This document shows positions 42,170 to 51,975 of a DNA stretch of 64,000 bases, piece by piece. Numbering within the stretch: position 1 is the first letter of the stretch; every line of letters starts with the position of its first letter. The stretch is taken from contig OY821787.1 in assembly GCA_963682175.1 (NCBI GenBank), forward strand, positions 28,188,501 through 28,252,500, written 5' to 3'. The notes beneath the pieces are model-generated. The model saw nothing but the letters and a program-made list of their open reading frames with translations, did not search any database and was not told where the DNA came from. This stretch comes from Triglochin maritima (taxonomy: Eukaryota; Streptophyta; Magnoliopsida; Alismatales; Juncaginaceae). Position numbers and translations under genes: made by a program.

Positions 42170-43433
42170 TCCGGTACACCCTATCCATGCAATGGCACCA
42201 TTTTGCCATACATTGAGGACAATGCATGGATTAGGTGTGGGAGGTGTATTTTCACATTTGTACATAGTTTGTTTGTTTGTACTGCTAAGGTCACATTAGT
42301 GTGCTGCATTTAATATTGATATATCTGCTTGCCATGATCCTTGGGTGACTTGTCTTCTTTTTCTTGCCTAGTGCTTTAAAATTTTCACGTTTCTTTCAAA
42401 ATCTTCATGTGTTTGTGAAAGAAAATATTTTGTGGGTTTTGCGAGTGCTTAGCATGTGCAAAACCGTTGAGAGGCAAAGTAAAAAGAAAGCTCCCAAAAT
42501 TGTCTTGAACATGATGCATTAGGATATCTAGTTTACTGGCTTTAGGTCTTATCGAGTTGTAAGGATGCAACCCGGTTTTCCCTCGAGGGGCGTGTAATCA
42601 TAGGGTTTCAGTACTCAAAAAAATAAAGAAGTTCACCCTGAATGAGTCAAATAATTCTTGTCTGTTAGTATAAGGAAGTTTGTCATAGTCAAGCGCCCTT
42701 TAACTCTGTTTGTGAAACTATAAATGTAGGGGTTTTGGTTCTCATGTAGATAAATGAATAAGTGGTGTTCTCTCTTCTCGCACGGCTCCTATCACTCGGG
42801 AAATTAGGTTCAAGGGGACTTAGTGTCTGGTACTCTCGAGTCATCTGACTTGGGATGCAACGACCGAACTCCTGTTACTCGGGTGGTAGGGATCGCTCTA
42901 TGTGGAGATTTGAGGGAAGGTGTACGTGATAGTGTACGCCCTCACAGGCAATGATGCACGCAACCCGACCCTGGGAGAATTAAACACCAACAAATATAAT
43001 GCTCCAAAGAAAAAGAAAAAGAAAAAAAAGTCAAATAAGAACCTTAATGGAGTTTACACAATGTATCACTTTCAGAAGTTAAGGCTGTCTATGTCTTTCA
43101 CTTAAGTCCTTAATTCACTTTCACGAATGATTTATTAGGCTAGGTGTGTGGACTGATTACATATATAGAGTCGGCCCGTAGCATTACCGCGTCCAATGAT
43201 CGACAAAAATGAGTCATCGAGTTCTGTAACTAGGTTGAATAATGCATCTTTGTTCGGATTTTTGTGGGTGTATCCGCTGAAAACCCTCAGGAGACAACAC
43301 TCCTCCTTGGCGACAAGAAAGTTTAACGGTTTGTTACACGTGCTAAGTGCAACCGTGATTCCTACGAAAGAGAGTTAGGATTTCTTGTTTTTCGTATGAT
43401 TTTCTCTTTCTTTGTTTTTCTCGGGACTAGCAA
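42170..43433 (+). other. 3' UTR of the Athila A element
   Basis: Noncoding, collinear with 400-1696 and (from 42914) with 34868-35422. Contains 'attgaggacaatgcatgg', AAAAAG repeats at 43004-43029 and the polypurine approach. It is strikingly more similar to the B element's 3' UTR than the two LTRs are to each other. Confidence 0.8.
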
Positions 43434-43453
43434 AAGTTAGGTGTGGGGGTATT
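43434..43453 (+). promoter_or_regulatory. Polypurine tract before the 3' LTR
   Basis: aaagttaggtgtgggggta immediately upstream of the LTR. The same tract is in the displaced copy at 35403-35420. Confidence 0.75.
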
Positions 43454-44834
43454 TTATTGACATCATTTCATGCTTACATTTTTATCTTATATCCATTATC
43501 TTTCAGCTGAACAATGCTACGTAACGAGTTTTATGTTTAAATTTCAGAAATAAATAGGTTTGAAGAGAAGAGGCATAAAAGGACTTAAAAGCAGGAAAAA
43601 AAGGACTGAGTGGAGAGACTCGAGGACTAAGATACAAGATCGAAGGACCTGAAGGTAAGATCGAAAGACCAATGAGCATACAAGAATACTCCACACCATT
43701 ATGGGGAATATTTTGGCAATTCTATTCGGGTCGGAGCTCCAGCAAGCGATGTAGATGCATCAAAGACAAATAAAGGCATCCAGATTAGCCCAGAAGAAAG
43801 CCCAGCGCGATCCAAACCCTGTACAACGCCAATTAGCGGTCTGGGACTGCTGATTGGCGGTCCGGGTTGCTCCGGATCCGCTAAGATTTCTGTGGGGCGT
43901 GTATTAGAGTGTATTTTGTCTATTTTTGGTATATGTTTAGTCCCAAACCAGGGGATTGTCCTGGATTACCTTTTTCTATGGCTATAAATAGAACTTTTCA
44001 CCTTCTATTGTTATCACTCCATGCTTAGTGGCCATTCTCTTTACTTGAAGTGAAAGCCTTGAAGCAAGAAACTCAAGTGGGGAGATGCTACTGGTATTGT
44101 GAGTCTGAAATCAATAATGTTTTCTTTGTTTTGTGCTTCTTTTATGGTTCTTGCATGCTTAGCTTAATTGTCTTTTATTAAAACTAGCTTAGTTAATATG
44201 TTTTCTTATCTTAGTGTAATAGTTAGTTTAATGTTTATTGAGTAAAACCACTCCCCTTTGGGGGTGGAGATGATACTTATATATTCAATTAATAATGGAA
44301 GAATGCTTTATTTGAAATGTGTTGATTAATATGAATGTATGATTGCTTGTTAGAATAGAATACTTCACTTGATGGGTTTTGCCATAAATCTTAAGACACG
44401 TTTAGTTTCTGAAATAACCAACTTATGTTTATGAATGTTAATCAAATAGGTTAGTGATTGAATTGATGGGTTTTGCCATGATAAGTAGACACCTCCTATA
44501 CATGAAAACACCTCCACTTGTGCCCATTGGAATGCATTCTTACATTCTTATTGTATATGTGTAATCACTCCACCCCCCAGGGGTCTTTCTCTTCCTGATT
44601 CCAGCTTAGTGTTAAGTTTCTTTAGTTTTGTTGAAGTAATCATTAGTCTCTTTCCTTTGCATTTTCTTCTTAGTAGCTTAGTGTAGCGTAGATTAGCATA
44701 AAAAAACTCTCCCCCTTTTTGTTGCCACTTGATTTCTGAAAAAACCAGAGAGTTCTCTCCTCCCCGTGGATCGACCCGTAATTGTCACGTCTTCACCGAT
44801 GTTGTGCACTTGCGGTAGTTTAAACGATTAAAAA
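43454..44834 (+). repeat. Athila A 3' LTR, 1381 bp
   Basis: Starts TTATTGACATC (ancestral TGATTGACATC) and ends AAACGATTAAAAA beside the TSD gttaa. The TATA box TATAAATA is at 43983-43990. Palindrome pair at 43826-43862. It includes the 'ccacccccagggg' block (44570-44583) also seen in inverse at 26260-26275. Confidence 0.9.
43983..43990 (+). promoter_or_regulatory. TATA box in the Athila A 3' LTR
   Basis: TATAAATA in ggctataaatagaac, about 530 bases into the LTR, at the same relative position as 26877-26884. Confidence 0.65.
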
Positions 44835-44861
44835 GTTAATATGTTAAAATGCAATAAACAA

Positions 44862-44874
44862 GGCTCTGATACCA
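44862..44874 (-). promoter_or_regulatory. Primer binding site of the copia element, initiator tRNA-Met type
   Basis: On the minus strand TGGTATCAGAGCC, complementary to the 3' end of plant initiator tRNA-Met, two bases from the LTR end at 44877. Confidence 0.9.
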
Positions 44875-45198
44875 AATGTATGATCAAATTTCCCCTAGAA
44901 TTAGTCTAAAGGGGGTGAATACACTAAATGCATTCTTAAAATCTTAAGCAAGAATACAATGGAACAGTGAAAATATAAAGCTACAGAGTAAGAAATGCAA
45001 ACCACAACACCTATGTATAGAGGTTTGGATCCACCAACCGGATCCTAGTCCTCTCTTACAAATTACTCCTTTTTGAGCAACTTCGAATTTTCCACTAACC
45101 TATCTCCCCGTTTCAGGTCGGGAGATCGTCTTTACACTTCAAGCTGGCGAACACCCTCGCCATGCTTGGACCACCTTCTCACAATCCGAGAATGGCTT

Positions 45199-46686
45199 TG
45201 ATTAGAAGCATACCATGCATCATATTCATGTTATATATCCTTAAGGTTACCCCAATATTGTGTTACTCGAGTGTTTATTGTTATATTTCAGGTATTTGGT
45301 AATAAGAAGAGAAGGGAAGAGAAAAAGGACTAAATCGTAAGAAGAAATGACTTAAATGAAGCAAAATGGACCTCTCGGTCATAGACGATGACCCATCTGC
45401 AAAAGAGAAGGACCTGCACGTAAGCCCGGAGGGACCAAATATGAAACCGAGAAACTCTGCACCATCATGAGGGGTATTTTGGCAATTAGATTCGGACCCA
45501 TACTCCAATTACCAATCCGAGTGCACCCCACGTGACGAATTGAAGCACTAAAGAAGATATCCGAAAATGGGTCCAATCCGAGAATAAGTGACCACCTATT
45601 GGTGGTCCTTTTTCTCATAATCCTACCCGATTTCGCGTGGATATGACTTATGTGTTTATGTCTATTCTGGGAATGTTTCATTAGTCTTACATTGGGGAAT
45701 TGCCCCTAGTTTCCTTTTTTCATGCCTATAAATAGAACTCTTGTTCCTCCTTTATAATCTACCCATTGTTTGGTGGTTATTCTCTCTACTTGGAGTATGC
45801 CTTTGAAGCAAAAATCAAGGTGGAGAGGATGCCACATTGTAATGTAAGGCATGTAAATAACCTATTTTCTTTTTAGTTAGATATTATTTCATTTAGTCTT
45901 GCATGTTTTGTTTCGTTAAATCTTAGCATAATTAGTTAGCTTTATGAGTAGAGAGCAGTACATCCCCATTTGGGTGGTGGAGAAGAATGTGATATGATTA
46001 TATGATGTATTAGGCGTGTGTGTTGATCTTAATCCTTTGAGTCTTACATTTTTTCGATAACCATCTAATGGGATTTCACTCTTATCTTTGATGTGCTAAT
46101 GTTCTTAAGTGATGCTTAGCACATGCTTAGATTAGTGGGCCTATTTTATGGGGAATGATGAGATGGGGATAAGGATGGAGTGCAAGAAGCAAACATAACA
46201 TGTGGTAGCATGTGCTCTGGTTGGCATCACCTTGATTAATGTCTTGTATGTTTTAATGATTGTGTAAATCTTATTTCATGTGGAGACATAGTGGGGTTTG
46301 GTCTTTATGTATGAGTTCATTTAGCTTCATTTCAATTATTGTCTTGTGTGTTTTAATGATAATGTTTTATCTTGTTTCATGTGGAGGCAAAGTTTGATTT
46401 TGTTTTATGGTTTTCATGTACTACATGTTGTGACAAGCACAAATGAACACACACATACACATATTTTCCTATTCGCATTCTTTCTCGTCCCCCTATGGGG
46501 TTTAGTTTTATTATTTGTTTCTTGATTTCCTTACGCATTGTAGGGTAATTCCAACCTCATTTCTCTCTTCTTTTCCCACTCGAGTTTGGTGGATTTCGAC
46601 TTGCACACGTTCTATGTGAACTCGACCCGTACTTGCCACCGCTTCATCGTGGTCGTGCACTTGCGGTATTTTAACTGATTCAATCA
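45199..46686 (+). repeat. Solo LTR, Athila B type, in the copia LTR
   Basis: TGATTAGAAGCATACC at the left and GATTCAATCA at the right, flanked by ggctt (45194-45198) and agctt (46687-46691), a 5-bp TSD with one mismatch. No internal sequence is present, so the element was reduced by LTR-LTR recombination. TATAAATA at 45727-45734; the inverted repeat gaccacctattggtggtc at 45590-45607 sits where A-type LTRs have their palindromes. Confidence 0.9.
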
Positions 46687-46891
46687 AGCTTTACTCAGGA
46701 AGCTATTACAACACTTTGCTGAGGATCTTAGTAGCCACTTCTAATCTTGAGCACTTAAATGATTGATGAGAGCAATGAGTTATTCAAGTGGATGATTAAG
46801 CACAACGAGAAGATTTAGAGCGCAAGAGAATAGTATGACTATGCGAGCTTTAGAGAAAGGATTGGAAACTTTGTAAAGTTGTTCTAAACTC

Positions 46892-46899
46892 TATTTATA
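46892..46899 (-). promoter_or_regulatory. TATA box of the copia LTR
   Basis: TATAAATA on the minus strand (context gcatataaatagagttt). It lies downstream, in LTR orientation, of the palindrome-rich segment. Confidence 0.6.
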
Positions 46900-48016
46900 T
46901 GCTCTAAACTTAATCTAGCCGTTGGGATTGATTTGGAAAGGATTTGTGTAAGATACACAAAATAGAAAAATTTAGAACACAAATCTGGACACCAACGGTC
47001 GACATATGAGGGAGCAATGGTTGACCATTTTCTTATGAATAAGAAAATGTTCAAACTTAAGGACATGCCAGTTAAACCACTAAAACTAGAACTTAAGGAA
47101 CGGTCGAACCGAGACTAGGGGCGGTCGACCGTTCTGAAGGTTTTGGCCTAGATAATAATAAACAAATGAGGTAACAATCAGACACAAAAGAGAATCTTGT
47201 CCGACTGAAAATAACAGGGAGTTTGGAGCTTGAATTATTCTTAATCCGGTTAACCGTCGTCATGGTATTGTTCGACCGGTGGCCAAAATACGACTTGGGT
47301 TAGTTGAAGTATATGTATATGATCATTGTATACTACGACAAGTATAACGGTCATATTAGAGACAAATATGAAGTGTCAAACGGTCGAACCAGAATCAAGT
47401 TTCGGTCGACCGGTTTGCACACTAACTGCGACGTGTAAAGAGATAACCGATCAAGTAAAAATCAAAGATTAAGGCATAAATCGGTTAACAAAAGCTAACT
47501 GTCAAACTAGAATAAACAATCAGTCTATCGTTCTGGAAAGGAATAATAGTCTGTTAAATTTGGTTGAATTGGATATCTACCAGTCGACCGTTCTGGAAAG
47601 GAATAAGTTTGTTGAATTTCGGTCGAACCAGATGTTCTACCGATCGACCGAATGGACCAAAAACTCTTTTCCAAGAAGAATTCCTTTGTGTAATTGGTCA
47701 CCTAAGATAGTCAGTTTGATATGAAATTATGTATGAGACTTCTTTAGGTTTTCTATGGACCATGCAATGCAAATCAATAAGAGTTCAAGTGCCAAAGTTA
47801 CATTTGAATTATAAGTACAAGAAACATAAATCCTATACTACACTTCAACTTTGATTTCTTGACTTGTATCAACACTTGTCTCCTGAAATTGTTAGTAAAA
47901 TCAAACTATATATGTGCATATGCATATGAGGTAGAAATAGATATACATGGATTTATTGATATGTTAATTAATCATCAAAATGGGATTAACGAGTATTAGC
48001 CAAAATGGCAACAACA

Positions 48017-48330
48017 AGTTCTTGGCATGTTGTCTGCTCGTACCTCGTCAGCACACAAACGAATGAAGATTACATGTCGCTCTGTCGTCCAGTTGGTATT
48101 CTTTAAGTACTGACCAGGTACTAACTCAACAACTGTGGTCGAAGTTTTAGTCGCTCGAACATTGATGGTAGTTTGGTGTTCCAGTCCTACATGATTGTTG
48201 GAGATGGGAGTGCTTTCGGAGACAACGTAGCCTTATCGTGGCCCGTATTTGTATCCGTCTTCAAATGAAATCGAATGGGGAATCAACACGTCGTTACAAT
48301 CAGTGTTGTATATACGATGACTTGGTGATC
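48017..48330 (-). pseudogene. Myb/SANT-like DNA-binding ORF of the Harbinger element, fragment
   Basis: NTNWTTERHVIFIRLCADEVRADNMPRT (about 48105-48020) fits the start of the plant Myb_DNA-bind_3 domain (W..e.h..Fi.lc.eev..gn.p). Sequence upstream on the same strand has a stop (GPR*GYVV, near 48235). The rest of the domain is not seen to the left, either because of an intron or truncation. In active Harbinger elements this protein helps bring the transposase to the nucleus and to the element ends. Confidence 0.55.
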
Positions 48331-48754
48331 CTGAACCTCCGAAGTTTGAGTGCAATCCATCTTCGTGATTGGACATAGCAGTAAGTCACCGCTACATTCA
48401 AACAGGAAGATGATTGGGATAAAATAATGACAAATTACCCAAAATTCAACATATTTGTAGACAAGTTTAGGCCAAACAAATGACATTATATGGTGGTAAA
48501 CGAAGAGACAAATGATGATAACAAGCATCTCATCTATCGAAATTTGAATACAATTCATATAGTTTGGTAAGAAAAGCACGATGACAGTTTACATTCACCT
48601 CCAAAACATATTGGTTACAAACATCATATACGAATTATATTGTTCGGCCATGGACAATCGAATCATGAATTTGCTCTCGAAACATGCCCACATGCCCATA
48701 TTACTATCATCACTGGTGTTAAGACTGGTAGACTGAGCAGGTGATTTTTGCGTA

Positions 48755-49906
48755 TTAGGATTTAGCCATTTCTTCTGCCTCTTGTATTAACTCATCGGAC
48801 CTCTCACTGATTATGAAGTTGTGTAGTGTCATTGTGACGGTAACAATCATTGCTTGAGACTTTAACAGATAAGGGCCCATGTGAGTTGGTAAGTCTCATC
48901 GCTTCTTAAGGACTCCAAAGGCTCTCTCAATTACCTTCCTTAATGAAGAGTGCATGTTGTTAAACACTTCATTCCTACTGCAAGATGGGTAGCACAAAAC
49001 TCCGCCAAGTGATAACAAGTTCTACGGTATTGCGCTAGAAATCTCTTCCGATTCTGGTATCCAACATCCACAAGGTAATATTTATTTGTTCGTACACGAA
49101 GTCAGAAGTAAGGGATGCAATATTGGTGGGGAAGTAAGCAACGATTTTAGATTCGAAGTTACCATTCGGGGGAAAAGGGAAATTGTAGCTCGGCTCGACC
49201 AGTGCCTCACTAAGAATACAACTGTCGTCTATGCTTCCCTCCCATCTAGAAATAGCATATATGAATCTCATCTTAAAATCACAAATGCCTAATACGTTCT
49301 CTATGGTGTGCTTAGGGTCTCTACCAGACCGGTATGCTAATTGTTGGTCCCTCGGAACCCAAGCGTGTACATTTGTGTCATCAAGTGCTCCTATGCAATC
49401 ATTAAAGTGTGGATAAAATTTCCCACCACTATGGTCTCGTATGTATTAAGGGGTTTCAGTGAAGGGGTCCATTGGTTTGGTCATATCGTAGGCCCATATT
49501 GTTAGTGCTCGAGGACTCTATTGAAGTGTTGACTAACAGTTTCTCCCAAATGTTGAAACATATCTTGTGTTGCTCTTTTAACATGAGTGTGACCTAAGGT
49601 ATAAAGGAACATGTGCATTTGTTCTTCAACACTAACTTCACGAGTATGGTTTAGTAGTTTGTTTGCTTGCATAATATGACGAAGTTTCATGAAAACTTCC
49701 TTATGCATTCTACAAGCATCAAAACAAACACGCCAATGACCCGATAACATATCTAAGGGTTTTTTATTTCCTGTTATGCGTGTGGTATGTACGGGAACCT
49801 TTATGAGTGAATGTCTGATGTACTGATCTACACAACCAATCATACCCAATATTAACATATCCTCCTCGTCATCTTCAAGGAGGACCCTAAGCCTATCTGT
49901 GTCCAT
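48755..49906 (-). pseudogene. PIF/Harbinger transposase (DDE_Tnp_4), frameshifted
   Basis: Starts at ATG 49906. The first 134 codons are open (MDTDRLRVLLEDDEEDML, CFDACRMHKEVFMKLRHIM, VSVEEQMHMFLYTLGH, ETVSQHFNRVLEH). The catalytic region follows in pieces: CIGALDDTNVHAWVP (first Asp; about 49400-49355), GICDFKMRFIYAISRWEGSIDDSCILSEAL (49285-49195), a frame change near 49075, KYYLVDVGYQNRKRFLAQYR (second Asp; about 49085-49025), HSSLRKVIERAFGVLKKR (Glu; about 48955-48905) and TLHNFIISERSDELIQEAEE, ending at TAA 48755. GALDDTNV differs from the common GALDGTHI. At least three frame changes make it inactive. Confidence 0.85.
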
Positions 49907-50001
49907 AAACTAAAAATAGAAATTTCTGCAAATGGAGTTTGTCAGATGACTGTGGATGTATTGAGACAGAAGGTTTTATAAGTACTGAGAAGAAGCAATG
50001 T

Positions 50002-50075
50002 CATATATATATATATATACACATATATATATATATACATATATATACATACATATATATATATATATATATAAT
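50002..50075. repeat. (AT)n microsatellite
   Basis: About 74 bases of alternating AT with occasional C (catatatat...acacatatat), inside the presumed Harbinger element upstream of the transposase. Confidence 0.9.
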
Positions 50076-51113
50076 ATGGTTTTTTAAGTAGAAGCTTAAT
50101 GAAAGGGCACTTTTTGCTACAATATTTCTCAAACAGCAGGAAAATAATATAGTGCTTATTACCTTAAAATACACGTGTAACAAAAATACAGAAAGTGGTA
50201 AAATATGAGACGGCCTTCATTACTACAAAAGCCTACAGGCTACAACTAACATATTTGTGTACACAGACAAGGAGGCAAAATGGATGAGCAGTGTAGCTTT
50301 GTACATACATGCAAGACAAAAAAAATTACCCAACCAAGTTTAGATTCAGACAGCTTTCGTAAACTATATTCAGCTTGCTAACCAATGAAGTATACATGCA
50401 ACTAAGATTTCTCGCGGGTATTGTGAAGTTTAGATGAAGACCAAAGACCTTGAACAACCACAACTTCATATGCATACTAACGAAGAAATATCAATCAGCA
50501 TGATGTTATGCATGATCAAGTTTCATTCGATCCAAAAACGAACATGTTTTTTCTGCTCAACATGAAATACGTACTTCTTCCGACACTGTGCATCTGATGC
50601 ATGAACTATAACAAACATATTCTAACAGAACGGTGGCCGAAAGAGACCAACCTTGGAACATTAACTTTGGGGCGGCGAAGGAGACGTTCAATGAGGTCGG
50701 GGAAGCGGTGGAGATCCGAACGAGCATGATCCACGGTGGGCACGAACGCGGCGGACGATTATGGTTTCCTCCTCTCCGCCGAAATTGGTGAAGTGGGGTG
50801 GGGGCATGGACAAAGGTCGTGTTATGTCAAGGACTAAGCCCGACCTTTCCAATTGTGGTCGGGGCAAACTTGTCAATTGGTAGGGGTAAGTTACCGTAAA
50901 TACAAGGAAAAAATAGGGATCATAACCAATTCCGACCACATGCTAAAGTCAGAAATCGGAAGAAACAACCCAAAGTTATTTTTGGAATTGACCCATGAAA
51001 ACAAAAAATACAACAAACAAGGGTTTTGGGTTTTCCGAAGAAAAAAAAAGACATTTGAATGTTATGTTTCAGAAACAGTGATTTTTCTTGAAAAACATAC
51101 GCCACAATTCACA
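50076..51113. other. 5' region of the Harbinger element
   Basis: Noncoding to about 50640, then a GC-rich block (50650-50880) that would be the transposase leader. No confident exon is seen. Confidence 0.4.
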
Positions 51114-51128
51114 CATCCAAACGTAGCC

Positions 51129-51970
51129 AATATCGACTACGATTCATGTGTTTAGCCATGACCCTCGTGTTGAGCAGTGGGCCCCATTAGTACTAGGAAT
51201 CTTCAAGCACTGTCATCATTACGTGAAATGATGGATTAATCGAAACGAAGCAAAAGAGGGCCCACGGTGATGTGGAATGTTGAAATAAAAATGGGTCCAA
51301 CCAATTAAAGGTCTGTACATTTTGCGGTCCAAATGGGTGATGATGGTCAAAGATTCTCAATAATTGTTCCCTGATATTAATATAATTCGATCTTTAAACG
51401 TCGGAATAATGTGAAAAACAATAATAAAAAATGAATAAAATAGTGGGGAAGGGAGATCCAAGGAAGCGTTGGCTCCCTTTTGGATGGTTTCATGTGTCCT
51501 TTGAATTCACAGGCAAGATGGCATGGGTACATTGGCAAATTGCTATCAAAATGTTTGGTTTTGTTGAATTCTCATTTAGGACAAAGTCATGTTGTCCCCT
51601 AATCATGTACAGGATTATTTGGGAACTTATGCAAGCACTTTTTTGTTTGATATGCCTCAAGTCATTACTTTGTATTAAGGTTAAAAATGTAATAAAAAAT
51701 ACTACTCGGCGATATTTGATGAACCTCAAATCATTAGTTTGTATTATGGTTAAAAATATAATACAAAATACTACTCAGGGATAAGATTTCTCAATCCTAT
51801 TTCCTAATTTGATCCTTCATGGCAGCCTATAAACTTCCTCATGGTTGAAGAAACATGGTATATTTATCACCAACTCAAGTCCCGTAATGGAGTATTTGAA
51901 AAGTAGAGTTCATATATCCTTGGTAAGTTCGTCCTTGTCTCTTAGAGAGAGATGGGGAGAATCAAAGGGA
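51129..51970. other. Unassigned flank of Tekay copy 2
   Basis: AT-rich host or old repeat sequence that continues at 58802 on the other side of the chromovirus. It contains the 69-bp tandem duplication. No coding similarity. Confidence 0.5.
51655..51785. repeat. Diverged 69-bp tandem duplication
   Basis: Two units starting 'cctcaagtcattactttgtatta' and 'cctcaaatcattagtttgtatta', at 51655 and 51724. About eight differences over the shared 60 bases. Confidence 0.88.
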
Positions 51971-51975
51971 ACAAT

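Larger units (their letters stand above)
34608..44834 (+). mobile_element. Athila A element, 10.2 kb, TSD gttaa
   Basis: Begins TGATTGACATC at 34608 and ends at 44834, flanked by the perfect 5-bp repeat gttaa (34603-34607 and 44835-44839). Inside are decayed gag, protease, RT, RNase H, integrase and a third ORF in the Athila order. The left end is rearranged: an LTR fragment, a 3' UTR fragment, then a second LTR fragment joined to the middle of gag. PBS, leader and the first part of gag are missing. The right LTR is complete. Confidence 0.92.
32359..47874 (-). mobile_element. SIRE/Maximus-type copia element, 5' half, heavily interrupted
   Basis: In minus-strand order: LTR (47874-44877, split by a solo Athila B LTR), initiator tRNA-Met PBS (44874-44862), a leader of about 45 bases, gag and the start of pol (34592-32359). 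An Athila A element (34608-44834) lies between the PBS and the gag start codon. The element ends at 32359 where Athila B was inserted; integrase core, RT, RNase H and 3' LTR are absent. Confidence 0.85.
44877..47874 (-). repeat. Copia 5' LTR, interrupted by a solo LTR
   Basis: The inner edge on the plus strand is TGTATGATCAAATTTCCCC (minus-strand end ...CATACA). The outer edge is placed at 47874, where the minus strand reads TGTTGATACAAGTC. This edge is less certain because the 3' LTR is gone. Without the nested solo LTR the length is about 1.5 kb. The part at 46980-47660 is rich in GGTCGACC-type palindromes (two exact CGGTCGACCG at 47122 and 47403) and has TTCTGGAA at 47531 and 47591. Minus-strand TATAAATA at 46892-46899. 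Confidence 0.78.
48000..51128 (-). mobile_element. PIF/Harbinger element, decayed
   Basis: Contains minus-strand fragments of a Harbinger DDE transposase and, further 3', a Myb/SANT-like segment, the two-gene arrangement typical of this superfamily. The right terminus on the minus strand reads GGCTACGTTTGGATGTGTG, ending at 51128, followed by a GC-rich leader-like block (50650-50880). No left terminal repeat or TWA target duplication was found, so the left boundary is approximate. Confidence 0.7.
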
